Source of the DNA: Struthio camelus
Taxonomy: Eukaryota > Chordata > Aves > Struthioniformes > Struthionidae
NCBI RefSeq assembly: GCF_040807025.1
Contig: NC_090952.1
Location: 20,767,068 to 20,831,067, forward strand
Length of the DNA: 64,000 bases
Direction: 5' to 3'
Shown here piece by piece: positions 10,732 to 23,730 of this stretch. The notes beneath the pieces were generated by a model that did no database searches, was not told the origin of the DNA, and saw nothing but the letters and a program-made list of their open reading frames with translations. The position numbers and the translations under genes are program-made. Positions within the stretch are counted from its first letter, which is position 1; every line of letters begins with the position of its first letter.

Positions 10732-13527
10732 GCAGAGATGCACATGTATCTGGTATCCCACACTAGATAAAACTAAATTACAGTCTTAAAAAGTTAAAAC
10801 AGCAGGAAAGTGTTACTGTAGTAAGCTGCATGCATGTTACTGTTTGCCCAAATCTGTAATATAAATAAAACGTAACTTAGAATTACATACACTGGGTGAG
10901 GCTGCAACATATTCAAACCTTGAAAGCATTCAGTGCTACTGATATTGTGAGCTTATTTCTTCTTGATGAAAATCCTAGAATTCCTCTTCCTAACATTCCT
11001 ATCAAGTTTACAGCAATGAATTGCTTGTAAAAAGAGCTGTTTTATGAGTTCGAAAAAAGAGAGCTTACCATTATGGAAGGTCAACGGAGTAGGAAGAAGG
11101 AGAAAACAAGACAGCACCTTAGGAACCCTGAAGAACAGCACGAAACAGATCTGAGAAAAAAGCAAAATATCAACTGTTTTCCACTGCATAGGAGCATCAC
11201 CTGTAATCATTTGGAGTTACATGCCTAATTTGTCATCTTCTTGTCTGAAATACAAGCAGCATATTGTTTTGGTATTTGCATTACAAATGCACTTATTTAC
11301 ACAGGTGCTTAAATGTTCGTGGTCTTTCACGGCTGTTAAGTTGTATCTCAAAAGGTGCTTAGCATATATCCTTTGGACACTTAAATCTATCAAAGAAAAG
11401 GTAAGAGAACACGCAGTCTCTTTCTCCCTGCAGCTGAAGTACAACGCTCTTCGCATTCTCTTCTCATTTTTTTCTTATTTGGCGTGGTCTGACTAAGTTT
11501 CGCAGATTTATTCCTACTTGATCCTTCCACTGTCCCTAAGGCATCTATCGCTTTGTTCAGTTGCTTCTTCTCACAAACGCAAAGGTGCATCATAGCAGAT
11601 CTTTTTTGAGTGGGCTGCTGACCCTCCAACAGAAGTTCACAGTGGGAGGCGGTCCTGAAAGCTTTAGAAGTGAGATTATTTTCTTTCTGTCCAAACCATC
11701 TATCCTGAAGTGTGCTACTTTTCCAAGCTATGTTTCTGCATAACTTGGCAAAGCAAAGGAAAACTCCTCCAGAGACGATATATCTCTAATTGCATTATGA
11801 GCTCTAATGACAAACTTAGTTCCGTTTCAGTGGTTTAATCACCTAACCTCTTAGAACAGGTTAAGACTCAAAAACCTTAGAAAAGGAGGATCTGATATGT
11901 TTAAAGAGGTGATAAAGTGATGAGTAATGGAAGTTGGCATTGTTGCCTACCTGAAAGTGGGATTGCCTAGCACCTCAAAGGTGTAACAGCCAGTAGTTAA
12001 AAAAAGACACTACACAGCATCCTTGGTTGCCAGCAACTGAGCAGAGCAGAGTCACAGGTCCTGAGCACTCTGTCTGGAGAAACCTCTGTGCACAATCCAT
12101 TTTCTTTTAACAGCAAATTACTCTTTCTCCGCTCTGTCAGGGCAGTTGCAGGAATGATGCTATTGGGAAAAACAGGTAGAGGTTTGGGGCAAACTGTGAC
12201 GGCAGAATCACAGTAATGACTGACGTGTGAAGGAGGACCTTTTGCTTTTGCCCTCAGCAGTACTTCTGGAGTTGTTGCTTCCCTGCTGAAAACAAATCCC
12301 ACTGTTAATATTCACACAAACAAGTATGGACAGTGATTTCAATCAGTACAGTGATCATTTTCTTGTTCAAGTGGTTAATTACATTGCTATTACTTATCAG
12401 AGGGATGACGTTGTGATATGAAGTAGGGTTTACATACGGTAACCCAGGAAGGGTGATTTGCCAGAAAGTCAGATAGCTTGACCTACTGTAGAGGTCCCTC
12501 AGAAACTTCATCTTGCATTCGTTCTGTTCATTTCCAGTGTACGCTCACAGAGCGCAAAGCTGTGAACGAGTATCTTCTAGGGGTAATTGTGCAAGTAAAA
12601 AAGGTTATCAGCTGAAGTTGCTTGTCACCATCCTCTTTTTGGAGATTACGCTGTCGTGTACCAGCAGCCTGCTGATGAAGCAGATAATGCCAATATTACC
12701 TGGTGTGTCTTGGACAAAATCAGACAGGTTAGTTTATATAGTCATTTCTTTCCCAAAGTGAGTTAATGAGCTTTGACATGAAACACTCTCTTGTAGATCA
12801 ACAGGGATAGGTAATCTTTTCTCACTGATCTCGCTGAATCCTTTAGGATGGCCAGTGGGCTCATTTGGCCAGTCTCTGCAACACCCGCTCTGCCCAGTCT
12901 GTCAGGGTCTCAAAATGAAATACCTTCTCTTAGCTTCTCTGAACGACTGCAGCATGTGTGACTGTGCTTTTTTCAAGTCAAGGATTCAGTTCACTGGAAA
13001 CTGCTATGATAAATTGATTATGCATAGCTACATGCTACATGCATAGTGTTACTGCGTATTATTTTCCTGCTACATTTTCTCCTAACAATTTAAAAGGACA
13101 TTTTCCTCATTTGCTATGATGCATCCAAATATAAGAGATCTCAGGAATTCTAGATCCTTTGTTGCCAGTTTGACCTTTACATAAATCCAAATTTTTTTAT
13201 TAGATTCAACATGTTAATGTTTCAGACCAAATTTGGTGTTGATTAACATGCATCCAGTAAATGCTTTCAGAATAATAGACTGAGTGACTTCCAAATAAGG
13301 CCTTTTGTAAAATGACATACAGCCATGACACTAAAAGAAATCAATGATTAGTTTATTTCTGTGTTCAGTAAGAAATACCTGCTACCTGATACAAAAAGAT
13401 AATGCAAAAATTTACCTCCTCTTTTTGACAGTTAGTCATATACTGAGGAAATGAATGCAATGTGGAAAAATACTGGGAGAGCAAGTTCAGATTGTCTCAT
13501 ATATAAACAAAACTTGTTTAGAATTTG
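10732..13527. other. Non-coding stretch, nothing recognised
   Basis: Frames of 80-101 codons occur on both strands (for example 11221-11496 plus and 11997-12302 minus). None resembles a known protein. The plus frame is crossed by a donor-like AAAAG/GTAAGAG at about 11401, without a matching acceptor or convincing peptide. Confidence 0.5.
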
Positions 13528-13560
13528 AATATACTTAAATCTTAAGATTTAAAGTATATT
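13528..13560. repeat. 33-bp near-perfect inverted repeat
   Basis: The arms AATATACTTAAATCTT and AAGATTTAAAGTATATT are reverse complements except for a single extra A/T pair, and they meet with no spacer. It could extrude as a cruciform or fold as an RNA hairpin. All pairs are A/T-rich. No terminal repeat or target duplication was identified. Confidence 0.8.
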
Positions 13561-14343
13561 ATGGGTGATTATTTTAATGACTCTATCCTTATTTCTGAGT
13601 ATGGTTTTTTATAACCAACTACTATTAATTGTAAGCTGGAAGGGTGCGTTTTCTTGCTAAAATATTTGGCTGTGCTCATCAGATAACTGTGAATGCGTTT
13701 CTTCATAATGAGTGTAAGCTGAGAATATGCATACCTATTTAAGGGGAAGGGAGGCAGAAAGAAATCTTTTCGGATTTGGCCCAACAAGCAACAAAAGCTA
13801 AGAAATTTATATTCGTGGTTATGAAAAATAACATTTTCTGATTAAGCAGATAACGTATGGAAACGATATATACTTTTTCCACACTTCCTCTGATTATTGC
13901 AAATTTCTTATAGTTGGCCATTTTAAATTACTGAGCCTTCATGCATAGCAATAATTTCCAAAAAATAACTCCTGAGAGCTAGGTACTATGTATTGCCTGT
14001 TAATAAAGAAAAAAGGACATACAGGCAATTAGAGTTCTTGTTGCAGTTCTGTTACAGACTGTGAGCTCTTTTTTAAGCTACTTACTTACGTCAGGAAAAC
14101 ATCTTATGACAACAAAAAAGTTGTCGTGAGACTCTGCACCAAAACTGAGTTAGTATTACTCTCCTTTTTTGATACAAGCTTTACTCTCAGAATGCAGAAA
14201 TCAGAATTGTAGTGGCTCATAAATTCTTTGGAAAAAATATGGGCAAATGTTACTATGGTTACAGAGCCACTGGCATTTGCTTCTCTTTTCTGCCTTAGTA
14301 ATGAAAGTGGAAAGAGGGATTTTTATTCCAACAATTTGTATGA

Positions 14344-14385
14344 TGTTTTGGGGGGAGGAAACCCTTTCCCCTCCCTCCCGCCCCA
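14344..14385. repeat. Purine/pyrimidine block with imperfect inverted symmetry
   Basis: A G6-containing purine run (GGGGGGAGGAAA) is followed within three bases by a C-rich pyrimidine run (TTTCCCCTCCCTCCCGCCCC). The two can pair imperfectly, and the C-rich side is also an i-motif/G4-like strand. It stands out against AT-rich flanks. Confidence 0.55.
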
Positions 14386-14544
14386 AATACTCAAGTAGTT
14401 TTTAAACTAGCACTTTTTGTTCTTTGCTCTTTTCTGAAGTTTTTTATCCCTACTCTCTTTAAAAAAAGAAAAAGAAAGAAAGAAATATAAAACAAATGTG
14501 GGCTTAAAAAACTGTAGTAAAATTGTGAAGGGGTTCAGCTTCAT
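14386..14544. other. Short A-rich interval before a CR1 end
   Basis: Contains an AAAGAAAGAAAG-type simple repeat at about 14461-14486. No gene. Confidence 0.6.
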
Positions 14545-14690
14545 TCACAGAATCACAGAATCACAGAATCGTTAGGTTGGAAGGGACCTCTGGAGATCAT
14601 CTAGTCCAACCTCCCTGGTCTCAGGGAGTCCAACCTCTTCCTCAGTCTAACAGTCTTCAAGTCAGAGATAGTCAGGTTGCCCTATGTACG
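14545..14690 (-). mobile_element. CR1 LINE 3'-end fragment
   Basis: The left edge carries tandem TCACAGAA units, the reverse complement of the ATTCTGTG octamers that end CR1 elements. They are followed by GGTTGGAAGGGACCTCTGGA and the GATCATCTAGTCCAACCTCC block typical of the CR1 3' region. Homology then fades, with a last trace at CAGGTTGCCC near 14673. The element is therefore in minus orientation, 5'-truncated to about 145 bp and non-autonomous: no reverse-transcriptase sequence is present. The well-preserved 3' octamers suggest it is the youngest of the three CR1 copies here. Confidence 0.92.
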
Positions 14691-17519
14691 GAGTTTCTGT
14701 AGTCTCAGGAGTGAATGGCACTGAGATTTTTTTATTATTATAATTATTTTTAAAGGTGAAAACAAAAGTTATTGTTAAGGCTTTCTTAAGTGCGTGTGGA
14801 GCAGATAAAGTACTGCTCTAAGAGACCCAGTTCTGCCCCACTGGGTTGCTGTGTTTTCCCTTTGTACTTTTGTGAACAGCTTCCAGTTTCTTCTCCTTCC
14901 ACTCAGATGAACAACATGTGCACCCAGAAAGAGGTCTATGCTGCTCTATTTTTTGAAGATATTTTAATAGGATGACAAAGTAATTTATAGTATGGCTGAA
15001 TTTAAATGTTTGTGAAAGCTGTTCTGTTCTTCTTATCAACAAAATCATCATAATCAACTCCTCTTCCTAAGGATGAAAATTTGGAGGCAGGCTAACGTAA
15101 TGGAAACGTACTCGTGAGGACAATAAGCAACCTCTCTTAAAAGTAGCAATGACATGGCATAAATGTATTCTCTCAGGACAGAATAACTGATGCTTCCCTG
15201 TGGGTCATTATGATTCTGCTGCAGAAAGCTTATGGTGAAAAGAAAACGCAAAAAAAGGCTGCTTATCATGGAAAGAGGAGGAGATTGCATACCCCTCCTC
15301 CCACTACCCACATTCATTTGGGAATGAGAATAGGCTCCCATTTTTACAAACCTGAAGACCCTAGACTATAATTTAGAGTCCCATCAGGGAGAAATTTTTT
15401 GCTGGTTGTCTTGAAAGTGTACACATTTTAGGTAGGGATGTTAGCATGGATATCCTTAAGGTTTTCCAACGCGTTTTGCGGTAACATCTAGGGTCTCTGT
15501 TGCTCCTAAGTTTGTCAAACTTTAGCTCTTTGAGATTTTCCATTCTGAATAGTTTTTCTACACTGACCTACGTAGTCCCTTCAATTCCTTTCATTGTATT
15601 TTATTATTAGAGCCAAAGCAGCTACGTCTACCTGTAAGAATTAACTAATAAAGTAGTATAGTGCTGGGTTTTATTTTTTTCTTACCTGTGAATTTTGTTT
15701 TCCCTTCATTCTCTAGAACCTTTTCTTTCTGAAAACTTAAGACTTTGCTGCAGGCTGGTTTAGGCCCTTGCAGTCTTTTACAGCTGTTCAGCAGTATCGA
15801 TATGAAGCTTACCCTTAACACTCCTTTCCGGTTGTATCTAAGTTTGGATGTTCAACTACATGTGAAATAGGTGGAGAGAAAGCCCGCAGAAGCAGCAGTA
15901 GAGGATTAAAGAAGCTTCCTAGTCTATCTGAAATAAATAGTATTAAGCACTCCGTTGTTATATTGATTTGGCATGGCATGCAACTGCTCTCTAAATTCAA
16001 TGATTTATTTTTCTAGAATTCATTATATCTTCCTAATGGAATCATTTCCTGTCTCATTTAACCATCTGAGGAATGTCAGCTCATGGTAGGGATTGGAAAA
16101 CTGAATGAATAGTATTTTCGTCTTACAAGAGTTATTACTTATGATTAGTTATAGATAAAATGTGCTACAGAAGGCATGTTAACCACTATTGTCTTAACTA
16201 GCAATGAGAAATTTGGGATGTGAACTGGCAACTCTTTAGCTCTTCTGGAATATGCCTCTGAAAATTCTAAGCTGCAGGTAGCTTCGGTATTTGAAAGAAA
16301 TGATATTTAAAGTATTTGTAATGTGTTGTTGTACTTTTAAGAACATAGTATCGGTGAGTTTAGTAACTTCAAGGAGCATTATAATGCATTCTGAAAGCTA
16401 GCCTTTATGATGGAATTACACATTCATTTAATTACCACAGTGATGTCATGCAAAGGTTATATTCTATGCTTCTAAAAGTCTCGGTATTGTCACTGAGAAA
16501 TAATGTCTCAGACTATCTTGATCTGATTAACATGAGCTCACCACAGTAGGTGTGAAGTGTACCTCTGAAGTCAGGGTGTGGAATGCTTTAGTAGGGGAAC
16601 GACGTATTTCAGTGTCACCCTGGCTATGGGCATAAAAACAAGTTACTGTAGAATTCTATACTGTGGATGTATAGCACACCTCTTATTCCACAGAAAACGA
16701 CTGTCAACACTCTCGGGAAGAAATTTGAGACAGCTTACCAACTGATGAAAGGGACGCTAAATCACCTTTAATGTAGGCGTGTGTACATTGATAATTACTC
16801 CCGAGTATCTGATTCACTCTAAGCTTGCATTCTAGTCTGCCTCGTAACTTGCTGTGTGCAATACATTCTGGCTTGTTCGTTTTTGGGATGACTTTCATGA
16901 AACTTGAGCATCATGTAACCTCATACCTTCATATCATTGTTTAACTTTCTACAGTCCTTATGTAGGCAAATACTTGTTTTTTTCTCTTAGGAGAAATATG
17001 CTTTGCGGCTTATTCGGCAATTCACTCGGATCGTCTCCTATCCGTGTTCAAATACTAATCTTTCTTTGCTTACTATTTATCATACCATAGCATTTTGAGT
17101 TCTTGATTGTGTGCCCTTAGATTGCAACATTGTTGATTTAAAGATACATTAAATAAAAGATGCTATACCTTTGATAGCTGGGTCCAAGAGTGGAATCCAA
17201 ACCTTACGTTAGATGCTTGTTCCTTACTGCACTCATAGGAGTTAGGGCTAATTAAGAAGTTAAATTAGAAACATACTGAGAGAAAATCTGTGTAGAGATG
17301 AACAGTTGCTAGTATTAAGCACAGAGAATATCTGAAGTTTCATCCATTATCATATTCAGTTTCAATTTCTGGATCATGACAGTGGGCTTGCACCTACGTA
17401 TGTTTATGGTATGTGTATAGCATGGATTCTTGAAGGTAAGTACCCATAACGTTCCCAAGCAGTTGAGGAGCGTTCGCCCTTTCTTGTTTAAAAATGAGAC
17501 TCCAGAAGAAAGAGATGTC
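14691..17519. other. Non-coding stretch, nothing recognised
   Basis: An AATAAA lies at 17152-17157 in a T/A-rich context. Short frames such as 15054-15341 (minus) show no family likeness. A TAATTA/POU-like stretch around 16420-16460 is free of repeats and could be conserved non-coding DNA, but this cannot be judged from one sequence. Confidence 0.5.
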
Positions 17520-17529
17520 TGCCCTTTAT

Positions 17530-17600
17530 AGTAAAATACAGTGGCTAGAGCACTCAACCAAGGAAGTCCAAGTCCCAAGTCATTTGCCTGAGAATACAAC
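17530..17600 (+). mobile_element. Possible tRNA-derived SINE head (weak)
   Basis: CAGTGGCTAGAGCACTCAAC resembles the tRNA-like head (box A region) of MIR/other amniote SINEs, and the spacing to a GTCCCAAGTC segment is about right for box B. No body or tail follows clearly. It may be a decayed SINE or coincidence. Confidence 0.3.
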
Positions 17601-20600
17601 AGCGCTTAGACTCTTGCATGCCCAGAGACTGCCCAAGCATGATACTACAGGCTAGTCTGTGCAAGGGTGCTCTCCATCTTCCTTTGCTACTGCGTAGCAA
17701 AATAGGACACGATAGATTAAACTCTGAAAAGGAACAAACAACATCAAACCGTATACAAAAAGAGTTTGGTGAGTGACAGCATGAATACCTTCTAGTTTAG
17801 GAATCAGAGAAAGGGAAAGATTACCTTAGCAATCAACGTTTCTTCCAGTGTTGAACAGATATTGCGGTAGTCCCAAGCATCTTTGAGCAGGAAACTCCCT
17901 TTTGTCCTGCTAGAAGACTCTTGCCTTGCTTAGCTCAAAGCTGGAAATATGGAAATTGCTTTTTTTACTTTGATATCTTGAACTGTCTCTTGTACTGTAT
18001 TTCAAGCCATTAAATACCTTGCAGACTCATTAAGCACAAAAAATTATCATCATTAGAATTATAGCAGAGTGGGACTACCCCATAGTAATACTTTGGGGAA
18101 AACCAATCAGGTAATTTTTTTCTGAAAACCTTTCTTCATTGTGCAAGTCACAGTTGTGTGTATACATTTACAGTTTTTTGAAAAATAAGGATTACTTGGG
18201 CAAAAGTCGTAGTTGCAAAGCACTATTCTATCTAAATTTTTGTGTCTCTGGCTATGGACATTTTTTAAAATTTGAAAGTAGGTATCCAACACTTTTTGGA
18301 TAGCGTATGACTAGAAGTGTGTACTGTCATTCACTACTTAAGCTTTTACATAGGTAACGGTACATATTCATAACCCTTTACACCATGGCTATAAACCTGC
18401 CTGAGTTTTGGTCATTGGCATTGTCACAAACATATATAACTTTGTGTCAACATAGCTTTTCTAGTTACTTGTCTAGTTTTGTATTCTAATTAAGGATGGA
18501 ATAGCAACCGAGGCGAATAATGTATGCTCCTGGGTCTGCTTTTAAAAAACATGGCATTTATTTCTCTCTTCGTTCAAGGAGAAATATGCATTATTATGGC
18601 CCTCTTGACACCTTTGTGAAAGCATGCTGTTGTAACAGTCTGCCTTCTAGCTGCAGGATGTCCTGTGTGTTTTCAGCATCTGCACATGGGCTCTTCTTAC
18701 TATGATTAAACTGGTAATATCCCGAGACCTCCACAAAAGTATTCCCCTGTCAACATTTTGTCTTTCTAACGCAAAGATTATGTGACATTTGTAAGGTAAA
18801 GTTGATTAGTTTAACTTCTTGCTGCTTCAGCAACATAACTTTCCGATTTCTTATTTAAAGGACATCCCTTTGTCTGTAAGAAAAGAGATGGAACAGAACT
18901 GTTAGCCTTGATGCATGTAAACAAGACTGCCGTTTTGTAATTGAAAAGCTAAGCGTAGTGTAATTATGATGCATGTATTGGATGTTGTCATTTGTTTGAA
19001 CGTGACTCTGTCCCAACTCCTCAGTTAGTCACAAATCAGTGCTAACGTGTACAAGTCCTGGCTCTTCCATCAGCTGCTGAAAGTAGAAATAAAACACATG
19101 GAGACAGACACCTGACAAAAAATTCAGCTGCCGGCAAATTCTAGGTGTTCTCAATCAACATCAGGTTCTTCTTGCAGTATTTTTACTTGACTTTTATCAG
19201 CGTAAAGGCATTACATGATTCCCTCTGAAAATACAGATACCTTGGAAAGATTAAATAAGAGAAAAATATATAGCTGAATATATATTACTTGCCTCATGAC
19301 TAAAGCAAGAGAATAGCTTGTTGCTGCAGTGCTCTAGTGAGCTACTCCATGCTGGTTCTCTGCTTTGACTACATTTAAGTGAAATAGCTGAACTTTATCC
19401 AGTCACAAATATGATTTTTATATTACGACACAAAGGCAATGGATTTTACTTTTCTTTCTCCAAGAAAAACTTGAAAGCACTCAAGATTTGAGCATATACA
19501 GAACAACTCTGCTTTGGCAGACTAAACAAAGAAAGGGAAGGGGAAGTGGAAGACTTTTTACAGTTAATTGAAAAGTAGACTAGGACCTCAGACCTGCATG
19601 TAGAGAGATTCAGGGTTCAGTGATCTTTGTCACTTTACCTTCACTCGGTAGTCCCTTGTTCACTGATAAAATGACCACTTTCACTGGCGAAGGAGCGGTT
19701 TTGAGAATAAAACTGCTATAAAGTAAGTAACACGTAGTGATAAAGTGAGGGAGATACTGTTCAGAGGGGTTACGCTTATATACTCCCATCAGAATCTGTT
19801 CCTCAAAAGTAGAAATTTATGATTGCAATGAGCTAAACAATTGCACGGGCTTGAAACACATAAAGGAATTATATTCAATTTCTTCTATTTCACAGTGATG
19901 CCTGTGCACTGTAAAAAGGGAGTGAAATCAGTAATTCATTGCACGCACATAGTTTGACTTGGCAGTGCTAAACCGGTATGCCAAACTGGAGAAGACAGCA
20001 CTGGAATCTGAGGACCCTCAGGTGGACAGGGTCCCAGTTGTCCTTGCCTAAGTTATCCTGAAGTCGTATCGGTTACGCCATTTCTTTAGAAAGAACTTGT
20101 ATTATATTTTAAGGCCTTTCTTTTGATGAACATTTGACTTTTCAGAATGTAGAGTAAATACAGAGAATAAATTCTTTCCTAAATAGCCCACAGACTTAAT
20201 GTTTCAACTCCTTTTGTGCTAAAACAGAGCAACTCCTGTAGTTTCTATAACCATGTGAGTATTTGCTGGTAAAATCTCATTTTCTGGTATTTATGACTTC
20301 CTTCCCCCTTCATGGTCTAATGTTCAGTTTTGACCAGTAACTGCTTATGGCCAAGGCTTATGTTCATGTATGAACTTTTACTTAGATTTGAAATGGACAA
20401 ACTTGGAGTTACAGTTGTATCAGTCTTTGTGAGCAGGTTGCCAGTTAATTAATAAATGTTACATCATCTCGGTGCGAGTTTTAGTCGGGCAGACGGTAAT
20501 TTTTGTTCCACAGATACATTATACTCTAGGTGACAAATTTAATTTGGCTACTGTATTACTGGTGATAATATTTAACAGTTTGCATGTTGCTACTTCTGTG

Positions 20601-22139
20601 CTGTACTTCTGATATGTAGAAAGTATCTGAATTTAAAAGTAACACATAATATCTATGTGGGCCCTCTTTCGCAACTTCTTAACATAGCTGGGCTTTAGAT
20701 AAGTGAAAGCATTACAAAGCAAGCGAGATAACGTACTGATGGATTGGTCGTCTCTTACAGCTAAGTAATTATGGTCATCAAAACAGTAACCCGTAATTTT
20801 GATTCCTGTCTGTCAACACAGTTCATTATGATACTCAAAAGGGAAGTACAGAGAAAACATTAGATTCTTGTGACTTCATTTGCTAAAGTGAAATGATATA
20901 ATTAATATGCTGTATGACAGAATTAGCAGAGTATTTCAGCTCCTCCATGATGTAAGCGACCTCTGTGCCTTACCCCACATCATGATTGGCAACGAATCCT
21001 GAATCATTGGCTTTGCAAACCAAGTTGTTTTCACCCGAAAAAAAGTCAATTCATCAGCACTCTTGTGAATTTTACTAATATTTCTGTGAAGAACTTTTTC
21101 TTTTTTAGACATTCTGGAGGACAGAGCCATATATGAACAACAGGGGATATGCCAGAACCTTTTCAATAGCAATAGTCTGCCATTTTTGACCATGAAATAC
21201 TTTATGGGCTGGAGAATGGAGTTCTAAATTTTTATTTATTTATTTTAATCAACAAGCCCCTTAAGGCTGCTAAAATCAAGTGGAAGAATACGTATTTGTT
21301 TCCAGTGGAGATTATTACTGAACAACAGCCTCATGTTATCAAAATCATAAGGAAAAACAGAGCATTACTGTGAAACACAGACAGTAGGGGGCTCTCAGCC
21401 ACTCAGCTGTCGTTACTCTGTAGTCGTTCTCTCTGTCTTTATCGGTTTGTCTCTTAAGTGACGTTTCAAAGAGAAGCGGAGCTGGAACAGCTTTCTTTTA
21501 AGTCTAGCAGTCAAGGTTTCTACCCTCTGTAAATCGGTGAATTCATGAGCGTTATTGGATGATTAGCAATCAGTCCATATTTGTACCTTCAGCTAATAGA
21601 ATCAAATGTTCTAAAATAATTGGCATGCAAGAACAGCTTCATAAACCCATCACTTCCTTCTCAGAAAGCTTCCAAGGTGATGTAATTGCTCAGTCATCCC
21701 ACACCATCTATTTCATAAGGCTCTGCAACAGACACATGTTCATACACAATTTGTCTGGATTCAGAGAAACGCTTGCATACGTTATAAACGCTGCTTGTAT
21801 GCGATTTCCATATCCCAAACTGTTTAAACTGTTCCTTTTGATCCTTGTTTTGTGGGCGATTATGGCCATCTCTAATTGCACTAGGACATAAAGTCCCCAT
21901 ATTCTTCTATCCCAACTATGTAACCTGTCCATCCAAATATCTGTGCCATAAGGATCTTCAGATACACTAGCACCTGGAAAAGCTTTCCGCTAAAGAGAAT
22001 GACATTAATACAAGCTCGAAATGTAGACAAGCTTTTCCATATTTTGCATTAGATTGTTAATAAATCCAGTCTCTTCCAGATCTTTCCCACAGTAGGTGCT
22101 TACAATAAATGCTTTCCCATACATCGTGCTAGAGATTTC
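17601..22139. other. Non-coding stretch, nothing recognised
   Basis: No element or exon could be supported. Overlapping frames on both strands at 21559-21932 (110, 74 and 68 codons) coincide because the interval happens to be stop-poor. None resembles a known protein. Confidence 0.5.
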
Positions 22140-22275
22140 TAGAACAGCAGAATTCACTGCAAAGACACTGGACTCATGAGACTTGAAATTTATTCTTCAC
22201 TCTACTACTCGCCTGCTGTGCAACTTTATAAAAATCACTTCAATTCACTCATTCCTTTTCATTCCCTCTCCTTGC
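22140..22275 (+). mobile_element. Ancient MIR-like SINE relic
   Basis: CACTGGACTCATGAGACTTG at about 22166 corresponds to the MIR 'gcactggactaggagtcagg' region. CTACTACTCGCCTGCTGTGC corresponds to 'ctgccactgacttgctgtgtgac', and AAAATCACTTCAATTCACTC to 'caagtcacttcacctctctg'. Substitutions and small indels are spread throughout, as expected for an old copy. The order and spacing of the three blocks support homology more than any one of them. Plus orientation. Assignment is from memory of the family, not a search. Confidence 0.6.
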
Positions 22276-22642
22276 TATGGAGAGGGACCATCCCACTCCC
22301 TAGGTAGTGACCTCCTAAAGTGGTAGAGCAACTCTGAAGTGGGCTTTTTAACCGCTTCAGCTTAAACCATGCCACCCTCCTATAACAATCTCCATATCAA
22401 TTCAGTCCTGTTAAAAGTAGCATCCATAGATAATACAATACAATTAGAACGCCTTCACCTTTTTATCATCAGCAAAATAGAACCACTAGAGCTGGCATCC
22501 TTATGAGGATTCTCAGCCCAGTAACCAAAGAATTAACGAGCAGAGAGAATTAACCAACTAGTCTCTCATTTCCAAGTATGGTCCGTCTTGGGCAGGACTG
22601 CAGTCTTCTCCGTGCTTTACTCACTCATGTGCCCTTTTCTTT
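22276..22642. other. Non-coding, nothing recognised
   Basis: No exon, repeat or conserved motif could be supported between the MIR-like relic and the G-rich tract. Confidence 0.5.
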
Positions 22643-22660
22643 GGGGCGGGGCGGGGAGGG
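22643..22660 (+). promoter_or_regulatory. G-quadruplex motif / GC-box cluster
   Basis: Four G runs (4, 4, 4 and 3 G) separated by single C, C and A form a short-loop G-quadruplex motif on the plus strand. The GGGGCGGGGC repeat also contains overlapping Sp1-type GC boxes. It stands alone in AT-rich DNA with no CpG island around it. Confidence 0.6.
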
Positions 22661-23622
22661 AAGAAACCAAGGCTTTCATTAATGACGACTTCAGAAAAGA
22701 AAATGTAGTTTTCTGTTAAAGATTTGTTAATACCTACTGTGATTAAAAAAATACTAATATTTAGATAAAAATACTGAAAATACTTAGCATCAACAATAAT
22801 TCAAGCTCTTTTTTTCCCCCTTCTACCAAAGAACCATGACTGTTAAGAAAACTTTACCGTCCCTTAAGCCAGAAACAAAATAAAACATGCGTCAAGAATG
22901 GCAATAAGAAAAAAAGATTCGAAATGATGAATTGCACTCAGCACAAAAAATATGTAGGGAGAAGAGTAAGAATGGCTGTTAAAGAAATCATATCCTGAAA
23001 GATAAGAAATCTCACAAAACATCAGTCATTCTTATTCTGCATTTTTGCTGGCACAGTAAAGGCAATAAAACAAAAACATACACTTTCCTTTGTGTAGCAC
23101 ACAAAGACAGGATCTGAGGAGAAGTAGCTGTAGAGCGGTAGAGAGCACTGTCAACTAAAATTAAACAAAACAGATTCCAGTGATGCAATTTGCAGCATCC
23201 TGCAGTGTTTGCAGAAGATTTTTCTCAAGCATTACTAATGTTGGAACTTCAGACCCTTTCCTTGCATCTTTTTGCAACGTGTTAATTCCTACAATGTTAG
23301 CAAGTTCCTGATGTTTTGGCCTGACAACAGCATGCAGAACTCCTAGGAAGGTTGTGATTAAAACACCAACAGCATCATGCAGTTCCCTTTAAGTTGCTCC
23401 CTCCTGTTTTATGATGTACTTCGCTTACTATCGCCACATAACCTGCACTGTAATACATACATGAGATATGCAAAATCTGTGGGGCGAGTCAGCAGTCTAT
23501 TTCCATAGTAGGTTGAAGCAAAGTAGTACTACAAAAAGAATCCTTAGCCTGTTACGTGGCTCTCAGTTTCATCCTGTGCTTGCACCTTGCTGCACAGACA
23601 CAGACCGTTTGCTGAGGGGTTT

Positions 23623-23639
23623 AAAAAAAAAAAAAAAAA
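23623..23639. repeat. Poly(A) tract, 17 nt
   Basis: Uninterrupted A run after GGGGTTT, followed by CGCACC. It is about 90 bp upstream of the longest open frame in the window. Confidence 0.9.
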
Positions 23640-23730
23640 CGCACCTCCAAAACCAAAAAACACTAACGTATCGGGATCTTGGCATACAGAAATGCTAACA
23701 TAGGGAAATCAAATCTCTAAAACAGGATGG

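Noticed and set aside
21559..21932. Overlapping frames of 110, 74 and 68 codons on both strands as a gene
   Set aside because: Three registers are open at once, a sign of stop-poor composition. No peptide resembles a family.
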